Source of the DNA: Gammaproteobacteria bacterium
Lineage (GTDB): Bacteria; Pseudomonadota; Gammaproteobacteria; SZUA-229
Direction of reading: 5' to 3'
Length of the DNA stretch: 37,789 nt
Assembly: GCA_015488295.1 (NCBI GenBank)
Contig: WFOC01000010.1
Span: forward strand, 1-37,789
The notes beneath the pieces are model-generated. The model was not told the origin of the DNA, made no database searches, and saw nothing but the letters and a program-made list of their open reading frames with translations. Below are positions 28,760 to 36,229 of the stretch, one piece after another. Within the stretch, counting starts at the first letter, position 1; every line of letters starts with the position of its first letter. A program made the position numbers and the translations under genes.

Positions 28760-29557
28760 TCAACCCTCTTCTTTTAAACCTTCGTACAGATGCGTTGTAT
28801 CATTCATTAAAACCAGTAATTTGTCGGCCGACATTTTTACCATCAAAGGAATGTATTCACCATTTTTATGGTGCGAGCTGCGCTCAAACATGCCAAATTC
28901 TCTTTTTGCCTTATCAAGATTTTTGTTTATCTCTTCAGTGTTCAGGACCGATGCCCTTAGCTCCGCCAGCGCACCTTTAAACTCATTCATGGCGCGTGAA
29001 TAATCATCCGAATATTCCGAGCTGGTAAACCCCCAGCTTTGCAAGGTGTACAAATTTGCCAGCCTTTGTGAAAGCATGCGCTGACGACCAGAGATATTTA
29101 CCAGCTGACCTTTTTTTGTTTGCGACTCATCCTGTAACATTATCACCACACGGTGAGATTCCCGCAGCACATCTTCTGCCAGCATTCTGACTTCCTCGGC
29201 ATTCGAACGCTGCACCGGTGCACTAACAATATCTTTCAACGGCTCCCACACCTGCCTGACACGCTGAAGCTGGCGATGAATTTTTCCGGTCGGGCGAAAG
29301 GCATAAAGTTCTTCCAACTGCTCATCAAACAGGTCAATCGCTCTGCGCAGCTGGTGCCTGCTTTTTCGTGTCTGTATTTCCATGCCGATCTGGCTATAGG
29401 TCGCAACAATGCGCTGCGAAAGCATACGCTGCCGCCCTGCCTTATTTATTGCAGAAGAGATATCATAAATACCGGAAAAACCGGTCGAGGGCAAAAGTAT
29501 CAGCAGAGATAATATCGACAGCGAAAGGAAGCGTTTGACTATAACCATAAGTAACAT
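28760..29557 (-). CDS. stand-alone twin P-box (PilJ/NarX-type sensor domain) exported protein
   Basis: This 265-residue protein has an N-terminal signal segment (about residues 7-28). It contains two copies of the P-box-like motif, INKAGRQRMLSQR (residues 37-49) and VNISGRQRMLSQR (153-165), each starting a four-helix PilJ-type domain (PF13675 family). In NarX/NarQ this motif binds nitrate or nitrite, and in PilJ it is part of a chemoreceptor. Here there is no HAMP, histidine kinase or methyl-accepting domain, and no second membrane segment. It is therefore a soluble or once-anchored periplasmic protein that could bind a ligand but cannot signal on its own. No clear ribosome site precedes either ATG (29557 or 29548), so the start is uncertain by three codons. 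A possible FNR-like palindrome lies upstream. Confidence 0.8.
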   Translation of the reverse strand: MLLMVIVKRFLSLSILSLLILLPSTGFSGIYDISSAINKAGRQRMLSQRIVATYSQIGMEIQTRKSRHQLRRAIDLFDEQLEELYAFRPTGKIHRQLQRVRQVWEPLKDIVSAPVQRSNAEEVRMLAEDVLRESHRVVIMLQDESQTKKGQLVNISGRQRMLSQRLANLYTLQSWGFTSSEYSDDYSRAMNEFKGALAELRASVLNTEEINKNLDKAKREFGMFERSSHHKNGEYIPLMVKMSADKLLVLMNDTTHLYEGLKEEG

Positions 29558-29642
29558 ACATCAGTAATTGAAAAAACAGACACCATCTTGTGATGTCCGC
29601 AACTATTTTAGTATATGGTTATTAAATAATATGGTGACGCGA

Positions 29643-29656
29643 TTGACCTAACTCAA
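29643..29656. promoter_or_regulatory. weak FNR-like palindrome upstream of the P-box gene
   Basis: TTGACCTAACTCAA keeps the TTGA-N6-TCAA core of an FNR/DNR site but misses the inner T and A of TTGAT-N4-ATCAA. A TATACT -10 candidate on the - strand (29610-29615) would place the site centre near -46.5 rather than the usual -41.5. The call is therefore tentative. Confidence 0.25.
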
Positions 29657-29726
29657 CTTCACAGCATATTTATACAGCATGACTCTCCCGGCCATATCAA
29701 CTGACCAGCCATACCGCTCAGTTTTT

Positions 29727-31490
29727 TTAGTTAACGTAAGTATAAGCGCCGCTGTCAGGCACAGCCTGGTAAGTATTGCCAATATAATCCATTGTTATTC
29801 CTGTGCCACCAGAACCCAGATTACGACACGAAGAAATACTGCTCAAAGAAAAATCATCCTCAGCCGGCCCGGCCAGAGCAACCGGCATATTCCCGATGCC
29901 ATTACTTTCAAACGCTGTCGCATTATTAAAATCGACAACGGTTGAATACGGCAAACCGTTATAAGCAAACATGTTTACATAATCGTTATAACAATTGTAA
30001 TTAATCGTGGCACTGGAAAACGCTGTAGAAAAAAACAGGTGCGTCATTGAAGCGCTGCCATAAAAAACATTGTTCAGAATTTCCAGCATCGAAAGTGAAC
30101 TGAAAACCGCAAGATTAATACCTGCGTTATCAACAAACGTATTGCGTGCCAGACGCAGACCTGCTGCAAATGGCGCGTTATATGAAAGACCATAATCGTC
30201 ATTTTTATAGATAAGCGAGGTCAGCAGCTCCAGCTTCAAACCAGTCGCATCGGCATCCGCCAGCCGGATGCCGGAACCCGCATTGCGATGCACTGAGATA
30301 CTTCGCATGCTAACAGCGCCACTCTCTCCCGCCAGAAAAAAGCCATCACCCGCCGAATCGGTTACATCCAGTTGCGACACACTGACACCACTCAAAACAC
30401 CGGCACCTTTGTCAGCCTTGATACGAACACCATAACCTTCACTACCATAACGCCTGCCGCTCCAGCCCTTACCCGCCGATGTTATCGACAAAGCCGTCAA
30501 ACCAACCCCGTCTATTCTGCTTTCTGCAGCACCACCATTGGACAACACCGACAGTTCAACACCCGCAAAACCACAACGGCTTACCCGGCTGTTTGCAAAA
30601 CGGATATCCCCAGCCAGCTGCCCGCTTTCAAAAGTCTGCACAGTCAGGCACGAATCAAACACATCGCTCACATCAACATTATCAACAACCCCGGCCGAAG
30701 AGCTATTGGCAAACTCAATACCATTACCGGCATAAAGATAATCCGGTGGCGACACCGGACTGGCCGCAAACACCGCACCACCGATATTTTTTATGCTGAT
30801 ATTTTCTGCGCTGCAGCGCGTACAGTTATTGAACTGAATGCCGTGCAAGCTGTAACCCTGAACAGTAATATTGCGCACATGAATATCGGATAAATTATTT
30901 GCCCGGACAGCAATTAATTTTTTACTGATACGATAAGGATTGTTTAATGCGAGCGGCTTTATAAACAGCCGGTTCATACCGTAGTCATATGTGTAACTTC
31001 CCGGCGGCGCGATGCCCAGCGTTGTCGCAACATCTGACTGCCACGCAACAAACTTCATCATGCCCACGCTGTCTTTTACATTTCCCAAACCTTCTCCAGC
31101 AGCAAGCACAGCATCATAAGCATAAATACCACCGCCAATATCACTGGAAATCATTACCGGCACCGCACCATCAAGCAGTGGCTTCGCCCCCGTTCCATAG
31201 GCATCCAGCACAAAATCATTTCCCGGTATCACCAGCGATTCAGACCAGACCTCATTACGCTTTAGATAAACAGTAGCACCGGCTGAAAGATCCACGCTTT
31301 CAATCTTTGCCAGAGTACGCCAGGCAAGCGCCTGTGATCGCCCATCATTTGCATCATCACCAGCACTGGCATCAACATAATATTCAGCCCGCCCCGCGCC
31401 CACGCTGACACCATCACCAGATGAGCCGCCACAGGAAAGCAGAAACATGCTCACCAGCATCAATACCGCAATAAAAACCCTCTTTTCCAT
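29727..31490 (-). CDS. right-handed parallel beta-helix lipoprotein
   Basis: The product is 587 residues from the ATG at 31490, chosen because GAGG precedes it and it opens directly with a lipoprotein signal, MEKRVFIAVLMLVSMFLLSC. The lipobox cysteine is residue 20 and is followed by a GGSSGDG linker. An in-frame ATG 10 codons upstream is less likely. The mature part begins AEYYVDASAGDDANDGRSQALAWRTLAKI, typical of DUF1565/pectate-lyase-like beta-helix proteins. It continues with many short strand repeats such as NITVQGYSLHGIQFNNCT and GNGIEFANSSSAGVVDNV. Such proteins often bind or cleave polysaccharides, but no catalytic set could be identified. It should be anchored to the outer membrane. 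It is divergent from the cytochrome gene. Confidence 0.8.
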   Translation of the reverse strand: MEKRVFIAVLMLVSMFLLSCGGSSGDGVSVGAGRAEYYVDASAGDDANDGRSQALAWRTLAKIESVDLSAGATVYLKRNEVWSESLVIPGNDFVLDAYGTGAKPLLDGAVPVMISSDIGGGIYAYDAVLAAGEGLGNVKDSVGMMKFVAWQSDVATTLGIAPPGSYTYDYGMNRLFIKPLALNNPYRISKKLIAVRANNLSDIHVRNITVQGYSLHGIQFNNCTRCSAENISIKNIGGAVFAASPVSPPDYLYAGNGIEFANSSSAGVVDNVDVSDVFDSCLTVQTFESGQLAGDIRFANSRVSRCGFAGVELSVLSNGGAAESRIDGVGLTALSITSAGKGWSGRRYGSEGYGVRIKADKGAGVLSGVSVSQLDVTDSAGDGFFLAGESGAVSMRSISVHRNAGSGIRLADADATGLKLELLTSLIYKNDDYGLSYNAPFAAGLRLARNTFVDNAGINLAVFSSLSMLEILNNVFYGSASMTHLFFSTAFSSATINYNCYNDYVNMFAYNGLPYSTVVDFNNATAFESNGIGNMPVALAGPAEDDFSLSSISSCRNLGSGGTGITMDYIGNTYQAVPDSGAYTYVN

Positions 31491-31608
31491 CAACAACCTC
31501 ACTCCAGACTGTGCAAACACCTACTTTACAATAGCCCAGAAAACAGTTTTTACTTCACTTCAGCGACCGGAAACACCCGATTAACCCTGCCCGGATTAAG
31601 TCATTTAA

Positions 31609-31650
31609 TTGAGTTCGATCAAGTTTATTGCATACCAAATCGGGTAGATT
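31609..31650 (+). promoter_or_regulatory. FNR-type site and -10 element before the pentaheme cytochrome gene
   Basis: TTGAGTTCGATCAA (31609-31622) matches the FNR/ANR consensus TTGAT-N4-ATCAA with a single mismatch. TAGATT (31645-31650) matches the -10 consensus at 4 of 6 positions. A start point near 31657 would place the site centre at about -41.5, the class II activation position. Activation under oxygen limitation is the prediction. Confidence 0.55.
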
Positions 31651-31682
31651 GATAGCGTGGTTCGGTTTTTGCCCCTCTCACA

Positions 31683-31705
31683 GGGCGAGCATTCGGTGCG
31701 CGCCC
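31683..31705 (+). other. stable hairpin in the cytochrome leader
   Basis: GGGCG (31683-31687) pairs with CGCCC (31701-31705), then an A/G internal mismatch, then GCA with TGC around a TTCGG loop. It lies between the predicted start point and the ATG at 31727. It has no T-run, so it is not a terminator. No known riboswitch class was recognised. Confidence 0.45.
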
Positions 31706-31726
31706 GGCTTACGGACTGGTGACACA

Positions 31727-32347
31727 ATGAAAACAGCAGGCAACCTCTTTTTTAATGCCGGCCTGATATGCTTGTTTTTTTTCTTTACGGGAATAACATC
31801 TGTATTCGGCAGCATCGCTGGTTCGGCACATGATTTCTCTAGTCAGGGATGGTCGGGCGGAAGAATCTGTCAGGTCTGTCACGCACCACACACAGCCGAC
31901 AGCGCCGCCACAGATGCCCCTCTGTGGAACCACGAAATAACCACATCAACCTTCACTATGTATAGTAGTCCGAGCATGGTCGTACAACCTGAATCACAAC
32001 CACTGGGCATAACAAAACTCTGCCTCTCCTGCCACGACGGAACCATCGCCGTCGACAGCTTTGCCGACAACTGGGGCAGCACATATATTTCCGGTACAGC
32101 AAACCTTGCCACAGACCTGTCCGACGATCACCCGGTAAGCGTCCGCTGGAAGCACCAGAACCAGACACCGTCATGCACAAACTGCCACTTTACACACGGC
32201 CAGATGTTTTCTTCCGAACTGCCATTCTTCAGCGGCTTCGTAGAGTGCGCCACCTGTCATGACGTTCACAACACCCTTACCCTGCCCAAACTGTTACGCA
32301 AACCATTGCAGCAGTCTGAATTATGTTTTTACTGCCATGGCAAATAA
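31727..32347 (+). CDS. pentaheme c-type cytochrome (doubled CXXCH family)
   Basis: The product is 206 residues from the ATG at 31727, chosen because it opens directly with a signal segment (NLFFNAGLICLFFFFTGITSVFG). The open frame reaches back 33 codons further, but that part is non-hydrophobic and reads as a structured leader. Five heme motifs are present: CQVCH (48-52), CLSCH (99-103), CTNCH (150-154), CATCH (174-178) and CFYCH (200-204). The phrases GSAHDFSSQGWSGGRICQVCHAPHTA and LGITKLCLSCHDGTIAVDS are typical of the doubled CXXCH/cytochrome c3-like family. It should be a periplasmic electron carrier. An FNR-type site upstream suggests expression at low oxygen. The Sel1 gene follows after 55 bases. 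Confidence 0.9.
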   Translation: MKTAGNLFFNAGLICLFFFFTGITSVFGSIAGSAHDFSSQGWSGGRICQVCHAPHTADSAATDAPLWNHEITTSTFTMYSSPSMVVQPESQPLGITKLCLSCHDGTIAVDSFADNWGSTYISGTANLATDLSDDHPVSVRWKHQNQTPSCTNCHFTHGQMFSSELPFFSGFVECATCHDVHNTLTLPKLLRKPLQQSELCFYCHGK

Positions 32348-32402
32348 GCAAACACCCCGACTCTGTCACAACAACAAAACCCGTATCACACAAGGCTTTA
32401 TC

Positions 32403-33014
32403 ATGAAATCTATCTCTGTCATCGTATGCTTAACACTCCTTACACTCGCACCTGCAGCATTTGCCGACACCTTCGAAGACGGCATGGCTGCGTTTGAAGC
32501 CCGCGAATATCAAAAAGCCCTGAACCTGTGGCAAAACCTGGCCGAACAGGGCGATGTAAACAGCCAGGTAAATATTGGCGAAATGTACGCCAGGGGACTC
32601 GGCGTAACACGCAACGCGACCAAAGCGCTGGAGTGGTTCAAAAAAGCAGCCGCCCAAGGCAGCGCCACCGCTGAATTCAACCTGGGCGAAATGTATGGTT
32701 ACGGTCACGGCATTCCCGTCGACCACAAACGCTCCATCGAATGGTATCGCAAGGCCGCACAGCAGGGACACACCAGCGCACGCTACAAACTGGGCGCAAA
32801 ATATTTCAAAGGAGAGGGCGTAGCTATGGATTACCTGATGGCTTACGCCTGGATGGACATGGCGGCCAAACAGGGATCAGGCCTTGCCGCCAACTACCGC
32901 GACCTGATCGCCTCGATACTCAAACCGGACGAACTGAAAAAAGCCACCGCTCTTGCCGACGAACTAAGCAAGCAGCTCACCGACCCGGTAAGTCACCAGC
33001 CAGACAACAATTAA
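32403..33014 (+). CDS. periplasmic Sel1-repeat protein
   Basis: The product is 203 residues from the ATG at 32403, selected because AAGG precedes it and a signal peptide follows (MKSISVIVCLTLLTLAPAAFA, 21 residues). The open frame upstream overlaps the cytochrome gene in another frame and is not used. Three Sel1-like repeats of about 36 residues are visible at about 53-88, 89-124 and 125-160. They are marked by NIGEMYARGLGV, NLGEMYGYGHGI and KLGAKYFKGEGV, each with a WFKKAA/WYRKAA helix. Sel1 repeats form alpha solenoids for protein-protein contact, so this is probably a periplasmic scaffold. It lies between the cytochrome and YcgR-like genes and is probably cotranscribed with them. Confidence 0.87.
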   Translation: MKSISVIVCLTLLTLAPAAFADTFEDGMAAFEAREYQKALNLWQNLAEQGDVNSQVNIGEMYARGLGVTRNATKALEWFKKAAAQGSATAEFNLGEMYGYGHGIPVDHKRSIEWYRKAAQQGHTSARYKLGAKYFKGEGVAMDYLMAYAWMDMAAKQGSGLAANYRDLIASILKPDELKKATALADELSKQLTDPVSHQPDNN

Positions 33015-33115
33015 AATTTCAGCAAAAACACCCGCACAGAAAAAATGTTTGGCTGGACTTTTTCCGAAAGCACTTCTATTCTTGCCCTATCTTTATACAG
33101 CCAGACAAGAAGCAC

Positions 33116-33844
33116 ATGGGCGCAAAAACACAAATCGACACATACCCGCCACTACCCGACAGCGATCACATAACCGGCACAGAAAAAATATCAAAATTTC
33201 TTCAGCGTTTTACCAAACACTACACGCCTCTCACCGTAAGAATACCGAACCACAAGCAGCACTATACCAGCTGCATTGTAAGCGTCGAGCAGGACCACCT
33301 TCTACTCGATGAGCTGCTGCCATCAACAGGCCACCAGCAACTGATCGAAGAACGCGCACTTATTGCCAGAGGCAAACTTGATGGCGTTGATATTCAGTTT
33401 GCCACAACCCTGCAGCATGCCGGCAACAAAGACAATCTGGTCACTTACTACATGGACATACCCAGTCTGGTGGAACACCGGCAGCGTCGCGAAACATTCA
33501 GGGCGCGCATTCCCGTGACAATGAAGCTACCGGTCTTCGTTGAAAACAAAAAAGGCGAGAAAGTTAAAGGCGAACTGCACAACCTGTCCTACGGTGGCGC
33601 AGGCATGATTATGTTACCGGACAAAACCATCATGGAAAAAGGTGCCATGCATAAATGTACCATCCAGCTTGCCAAAGATGAATGGATAGACTGCACCGTC
33701 GAACTGCGATTCGCGAAAAGTATTCCGGCACGCAACACGCAGTTTATCGGCACCCAGTTTATCGATCTTTCAGCAACTCAGTCGCGACTGATCGGTCGCT
33801 GCATCAACGAACTGGAACGAAGGCGTATCAGACAGGGGGTTTAA
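33116..33844 (+). CDS. YcgR-like flagellar brake / PilZ protein
   Basis: The product is 242 residues from the ATG at 33116, with AAGAAG upstream. An earlier open frame overlaps the Sel1 gene and has no support. The N-terminal half (about 20-118) resembles the YcgR split-barrel domain (HYTPLTVRIPNHKQHYTSCIVSVEQDHLLLDELLP). The C-terminal half is a PilZ domain with the c-di-GMP motifs intact: Arg125-x3-Arg129 (RRETFR) and Asn156-x-Ser158-x-x-Gly161 (NLSYGG). There is no signal peptide. YcgR-type proteins bind c-di-GMP and slow the flagellar motor or control other outputs; no flagellar gene is in the window. It is convergent with the metalloprotease gene and the two coding regions abut with no base between. 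Confidence 0.85.
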   Translation: MGAKTQIDTYPPLPDSDHITGTEKISKFLQRFTKHYTPLTVRIPNHKQHYTSCIVSVEQDHLLLDELLPSTGHQQLIEERALIARGKLDGVDIQFATTLQHAGNKDNLVTYYMDIPSLVEHRQRRETFRARIPVTMKLPVFVENKKGEKVKGELHNLSYGGAGMIMLPDKTIMEKGAMHKCTIQLAKDEWIDCTVELRFAKSIPARNTQFIGTQFIDLSATQSRLIGRCINELERRRIRQGV

Positions 33845-34627
33845 TCAGATGCGCTTGCGCCTGTAAAAACCCAGAACACCCAGCCCCGATAAAAACAGCA
33901 CTAGCGCCGGCGGCACAGGTACAACCGCCACCGAAAAATCGCTGGCAAGCGCTGTTGAAATCTGACTCGCATTTAAAAGCTGCCCGTCACTGCCAGAGTT
34001 CAGTAAATTATCTGTTTCAGTTGTATGACCCAGACCAAGGTTATGGCCGATTTCATGCGCCACCACACTGGCAATAACTTCCTGCCCGCCGGTAAAACCT
34101 AACAGATTACTGCCGACATACTGGGTAATACCATTATCATTAACAAATGCCAGACCGGCCGCCGAGTTTTCACTCAAAAGACTGAATCCAGCCGCAACAT
34201 TCACAAAATACATATTGATAACATTGGGGTCGGCACTCGCCACACCCGCAGCAATACCGTCAGCAACAATAGTATTCAAATCAGACGTTGGCCTGGTCAC
34301 TGTCGAAGAGCCTGAGCCGCTATTAGCAAAACTGCTGTTCCATGTATTCGCCGGCAAGAAATTAATATCAATACCAGCCTGCGCCCAGATATCATCGATA
34401 AAACCTTCAATAATTGATTGCTGAATATTATCGCCAAAAAATTCTGCGGTATTTGCGCCGCCATCATCAGAAACAATAATCGCCTGGACATTTACAGCTT
34501 CGGTAATCGGTAAGGAGGAACCAACCAGCAACGCGGCTGCCGCAGAAGAAACACTGCCGATGAAAAACAGTGCGCCTGCCAGAGAATTTTTAACCAGACT
34601 GCACTTAACCTGCTTTTTAGTATTCAT
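33845..34627 (-). CDS. secreted zinc metalloprotease with VPxPP-type C-terminal sorting signal
   Basis: This 260-residue protein has an N-terminal signal segment (about residues 14-33) and a metzincin-type zinc motif HEIGHNLGLGH (191-201). The residue after the zinc site that normally makes the Met-turn is not a methionine: the segment reads DNLLNSGSDG. The C-terminus is a tripartite sorting signal: VPVPP (236-240), a hydrophobic stretch ALVLFLSGLGVLGF, and the basic end YRRKRI. This resembles the VPLPA/PEP-CTERM class processed by exosortases. The protein is therefore predicted to be exported and then cut and released or linked to the cell surface. No exosortase is encoded in the window. AAGGGA precedes the ATG. 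The substrate is unknown. Confidence 0.82.
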   Translation of the reverse strand: MNTKKQVKCSLVKNSLAGALFFIGSVSSAAAALLVGSSLPITEAVNVQAIIVSDDGGANTAEFFGDNIQQSIIEGFIDDIWAQAGIDINFLPANTWNSSFANSGSGSSTVTRPTSDLNTIVADGIAAGVASADPNVINMYFVNVAAGFSLLSENSAAGLAFVNDNGITQYVGSNLLGFTGGQEVIASVVAHEIGHNLGLGHTTETDNLLNSGSDGQLLNASQISTALASDFSVAVVPVPPALVLFLSGLGVLGFYRRKRI

Positions 34628-34692
34628 ATATCGTCCCTTTCATTTGAACATTAATTAAATAATCTGATCGCACTGCGCTTATAAAAACCTTG

Positions 34693-35061
34693 TTACCTGC
34701 AAATTTTATTTTTATAGCGCATCACGATTTTAATTTCCTGCACAGGCGAATCGAGCAAGGCTTCACCATAATAAAGCTTCCAGCAGGAATCATCACCAGG
34801 CTCGACCACTGTCGTGTTTGCGGCGATAATTATCGCATCCGACCAGCCCTGCTTCAATAACCGTTCGTCACATCGATCATCAACACACTTAAGCTCAACC
34901 TTGTTGCCACGCTGCCCCGAATACCACCAGCGCACAATCTCGGCATTAAACGCTTTATCATTTTCATCAACAAAAACAATTCTTGTTTCACTATCAGTCG
35001 CGCAAGCATTCTCTGCAAAAAGAATAAAAGAAAACAACAGTATCAAAAAATAACAACGCAT
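34693..35061 (-). CDS. small exported protein of unknown function
   Basis: The product is 122 residues from the ATG at 35061, which gives a clean signal peptide (MRCYFLILLFSFILFAENACA). A GTG start seven codons earlier would overlap the end of the preceding gene and spoil the signal. The mature part (TDSETRIVFVDENDKAFNAEIVRWWYSGQRGNKVELKCVDDRCDERLL) contains four cysteines that could form disulfides, and WKLYYGEALLDSPVQEIKIVMRY near the end. I do not recognise a family. It starts 5 bases after the upstream gene, so the two are likely coupled. The metalloprotease gene follows after 65 bases on the same strand. Confidence 0.6.
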   Translation of the reverse strand: MRCYFLILLFSFILFAENACATDSETRIVFVDENDKAFNAEIVRWWYSGQRGNKVELKCVDDRCDERLLKQGWSDAIIIAANTTVVEPGDDSCWKLYYGEALLDSPVQEIKIVMRYKNKICR

Positions 35062-35066
35062 ATTTT

Positions 35067-35810
35067 TTATGACGCACGCCACCGGCTATCCATCACCAGC
35101 GAGTAAGGATTGATATTTGCCTTAATAAAATAGTGCTTCATATTACTCAGGCTACAAGAAAACAGGGCATTAAAGTGCGCCAGCGGATATGACAACTGCC
35201 ACTGCGCCAGATCATGAAACTCACTTCGCGTGTTTGAATAATAATTTGGCTGCGCATACTGAAACATTTCCATTACGCCACCGGTCTCGTTCAGATTATT
35301 TGCCTTGCAGTTTCTGTATTCATAAAACAATGAAAAATGCTGACTCTTTAAAATCAGCTGCTCTTCGTACTCGGTCTTTGCCAGCTCAAACAACGCCGCT
35401 GCCATAACATCAATGTCATCAATATGAAGAATTGCGCCATCACCCTTGTCTTCGTACTTTATCAGCCTGCGATGCAATGCATCGTACAATGCACCCTCTT
35501 TCAAATCTCGCCGCGCCAGTTGTTCAAATAAATATGGCACACTAACCAGCGGCCCGTTTTTCCATTCACCGAACTCGGCAATAAAGCGCACAAAACGTTT
35601 TTTGTTTTGCTGATTAAGTTCTCTGTAGTTTTCTCTGGTAAAACGAAGCCCGGCGAGAGTGTCGATGGCCGACATGACCAGGGATTTTTTATAGAGCAGA
35701 ATGTGCCCGCAGTCTTTTTCAGGAACAGACTCGGGCTTCAGACAATCTATGGCGGCCACCTGCGCCTCAAACGCGTCACAAAATCTTGCAATGTCGTAAA
35801 GCGTTGTCAT
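35067..35810 (-). CDS. conserved-looking cytoplasmic protein of unknown function
   Basis: This 247-residue protein has no signal peptide or membrane segment. It is rich in charged and aromatic residues and reads as mostly helical (YDIARFCDAFEAQVAAIDCLKPES, ENYRELNQQNKKRFVRFIAEFGEW, IDVMAAALFELAKTEYEEQ). I recognise no domain or catalytic motif. The ribosome site is weak (GGGG at about -13). It is the middle gene of a tight - strand group with the 88-residue gene 32 bases upstream and the small exported protein 5 bases downstream. The compact spacing and normal codon use support it as a real gene. Confidence 0.6.
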   Translation of the reverse strand: MTTLYDIARFCDAFEAQVAAIDCLKPESVPEKDCGHILLYKKSLVMSAIDTLAGLRFTRENYRELNQQNKKRFVRFIAEFGEWKNGPLVSVPYLFEQLARRDLKEGALYDALHRRLIKYEDKGDGAILHIDDIDVMAAALFELAKTEYEEQLILKSQHFSLFYEYRNCKANNLNETGGVMEMFQYAQPNYYSNTRSEFHDLAQWQLSYPLAHFNALFSCSLSNMKHYFIKANINPYSLVMDSRWRAS

Positions 35811-35842
35811 CTATGCTGACCCCACGGCAAAGCAAAGCCCAT

Positions 35843-36109
35843 TTAACGCCGCCTTGAATCACGGTAGTCATGGTTTTCCAGAACAAGATCCTGCTCTACT
35901 TCTTCGCGACGACGCTCGTAGACAATTTCACGTCCCATGGCAGAACCGGCATAGGCATTACCACTGGCATTAAGCACCAGCTCACATTTCACACTGTGCA
36001 CGCCTTCACCCAACACCACTTCAATCCTGTCCGCGCGTTTACTGAAAACGGTGACCGGCATAACCTGACCTGTCTCGGTTACACGCACCTCTATCTTTTG
36101 ATCGCTCAT
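35843..36109 (-). CDS. small protein of unknown function (88 aa)
   Basis: The ATG at 36109 is preceded by AAGGGA at a good distance, so the product is 88 residues, MSDQKIEVRVTETGQVMPVT onwards. Longer starts up to 36205 lack support. The sequence is polar with alternating beta-like stretches (RIEVVLGEGVHSVKCEL, NAYAGSAMGREIVYERRRE) and a charged helical tail (EEVEQDLVLENHDYRDSRRR). One cysteine is present. It has no signal peptide. I do not recognise the family. It lies 120 bases after the phosphopantetheinyl transferase gene and 32 bases before the 247-residue gene, all on the same strand. Confidence 0.6.
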   Translation of the reverse strand: MSDQKIEVRVTETGQVMPVTVFSKRADRIEVVLGEGVHSVKCELVLNASGNAYAGSAMGREIVYERRREEVEQDLVLENHDYRDSRRR

Positions 36110-36229
36110 TGAACACATCCCTTGGTTACACGCCACTTCATTGTATACTGAAACAGAGAAAAATAAACACCGCACACCGCCGCTTCCAATATTTAGAATC
36201 AGCACGAAATACAGCAGGATTATTAATGG

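Noticed and set aside
30372-30893. 173-codon + strand open frame inside the beta-helix lipoprotein gene
   Set aside because: The - strand gene has a lipobox, ribosome site and beta-helix repeats; the + frame is Thr/His/Gln-rich without a start signal.
31628-31726. Cyclic di-GMP (GEMM) or mini-ykkC riboswitch before the cytochrome gene
   Set aside because: The conserved GEMM core (ACGCAAAGC) and the paired ACGR loops of mini-ykkC are not present.
32741-33115. Upstream extension of the YcgR-like protein
   Set aside because: This frame overlaps the Sel1 gene, gives an arginine/glutamine-rich unnatural sequence, and a better start exists at 33116.
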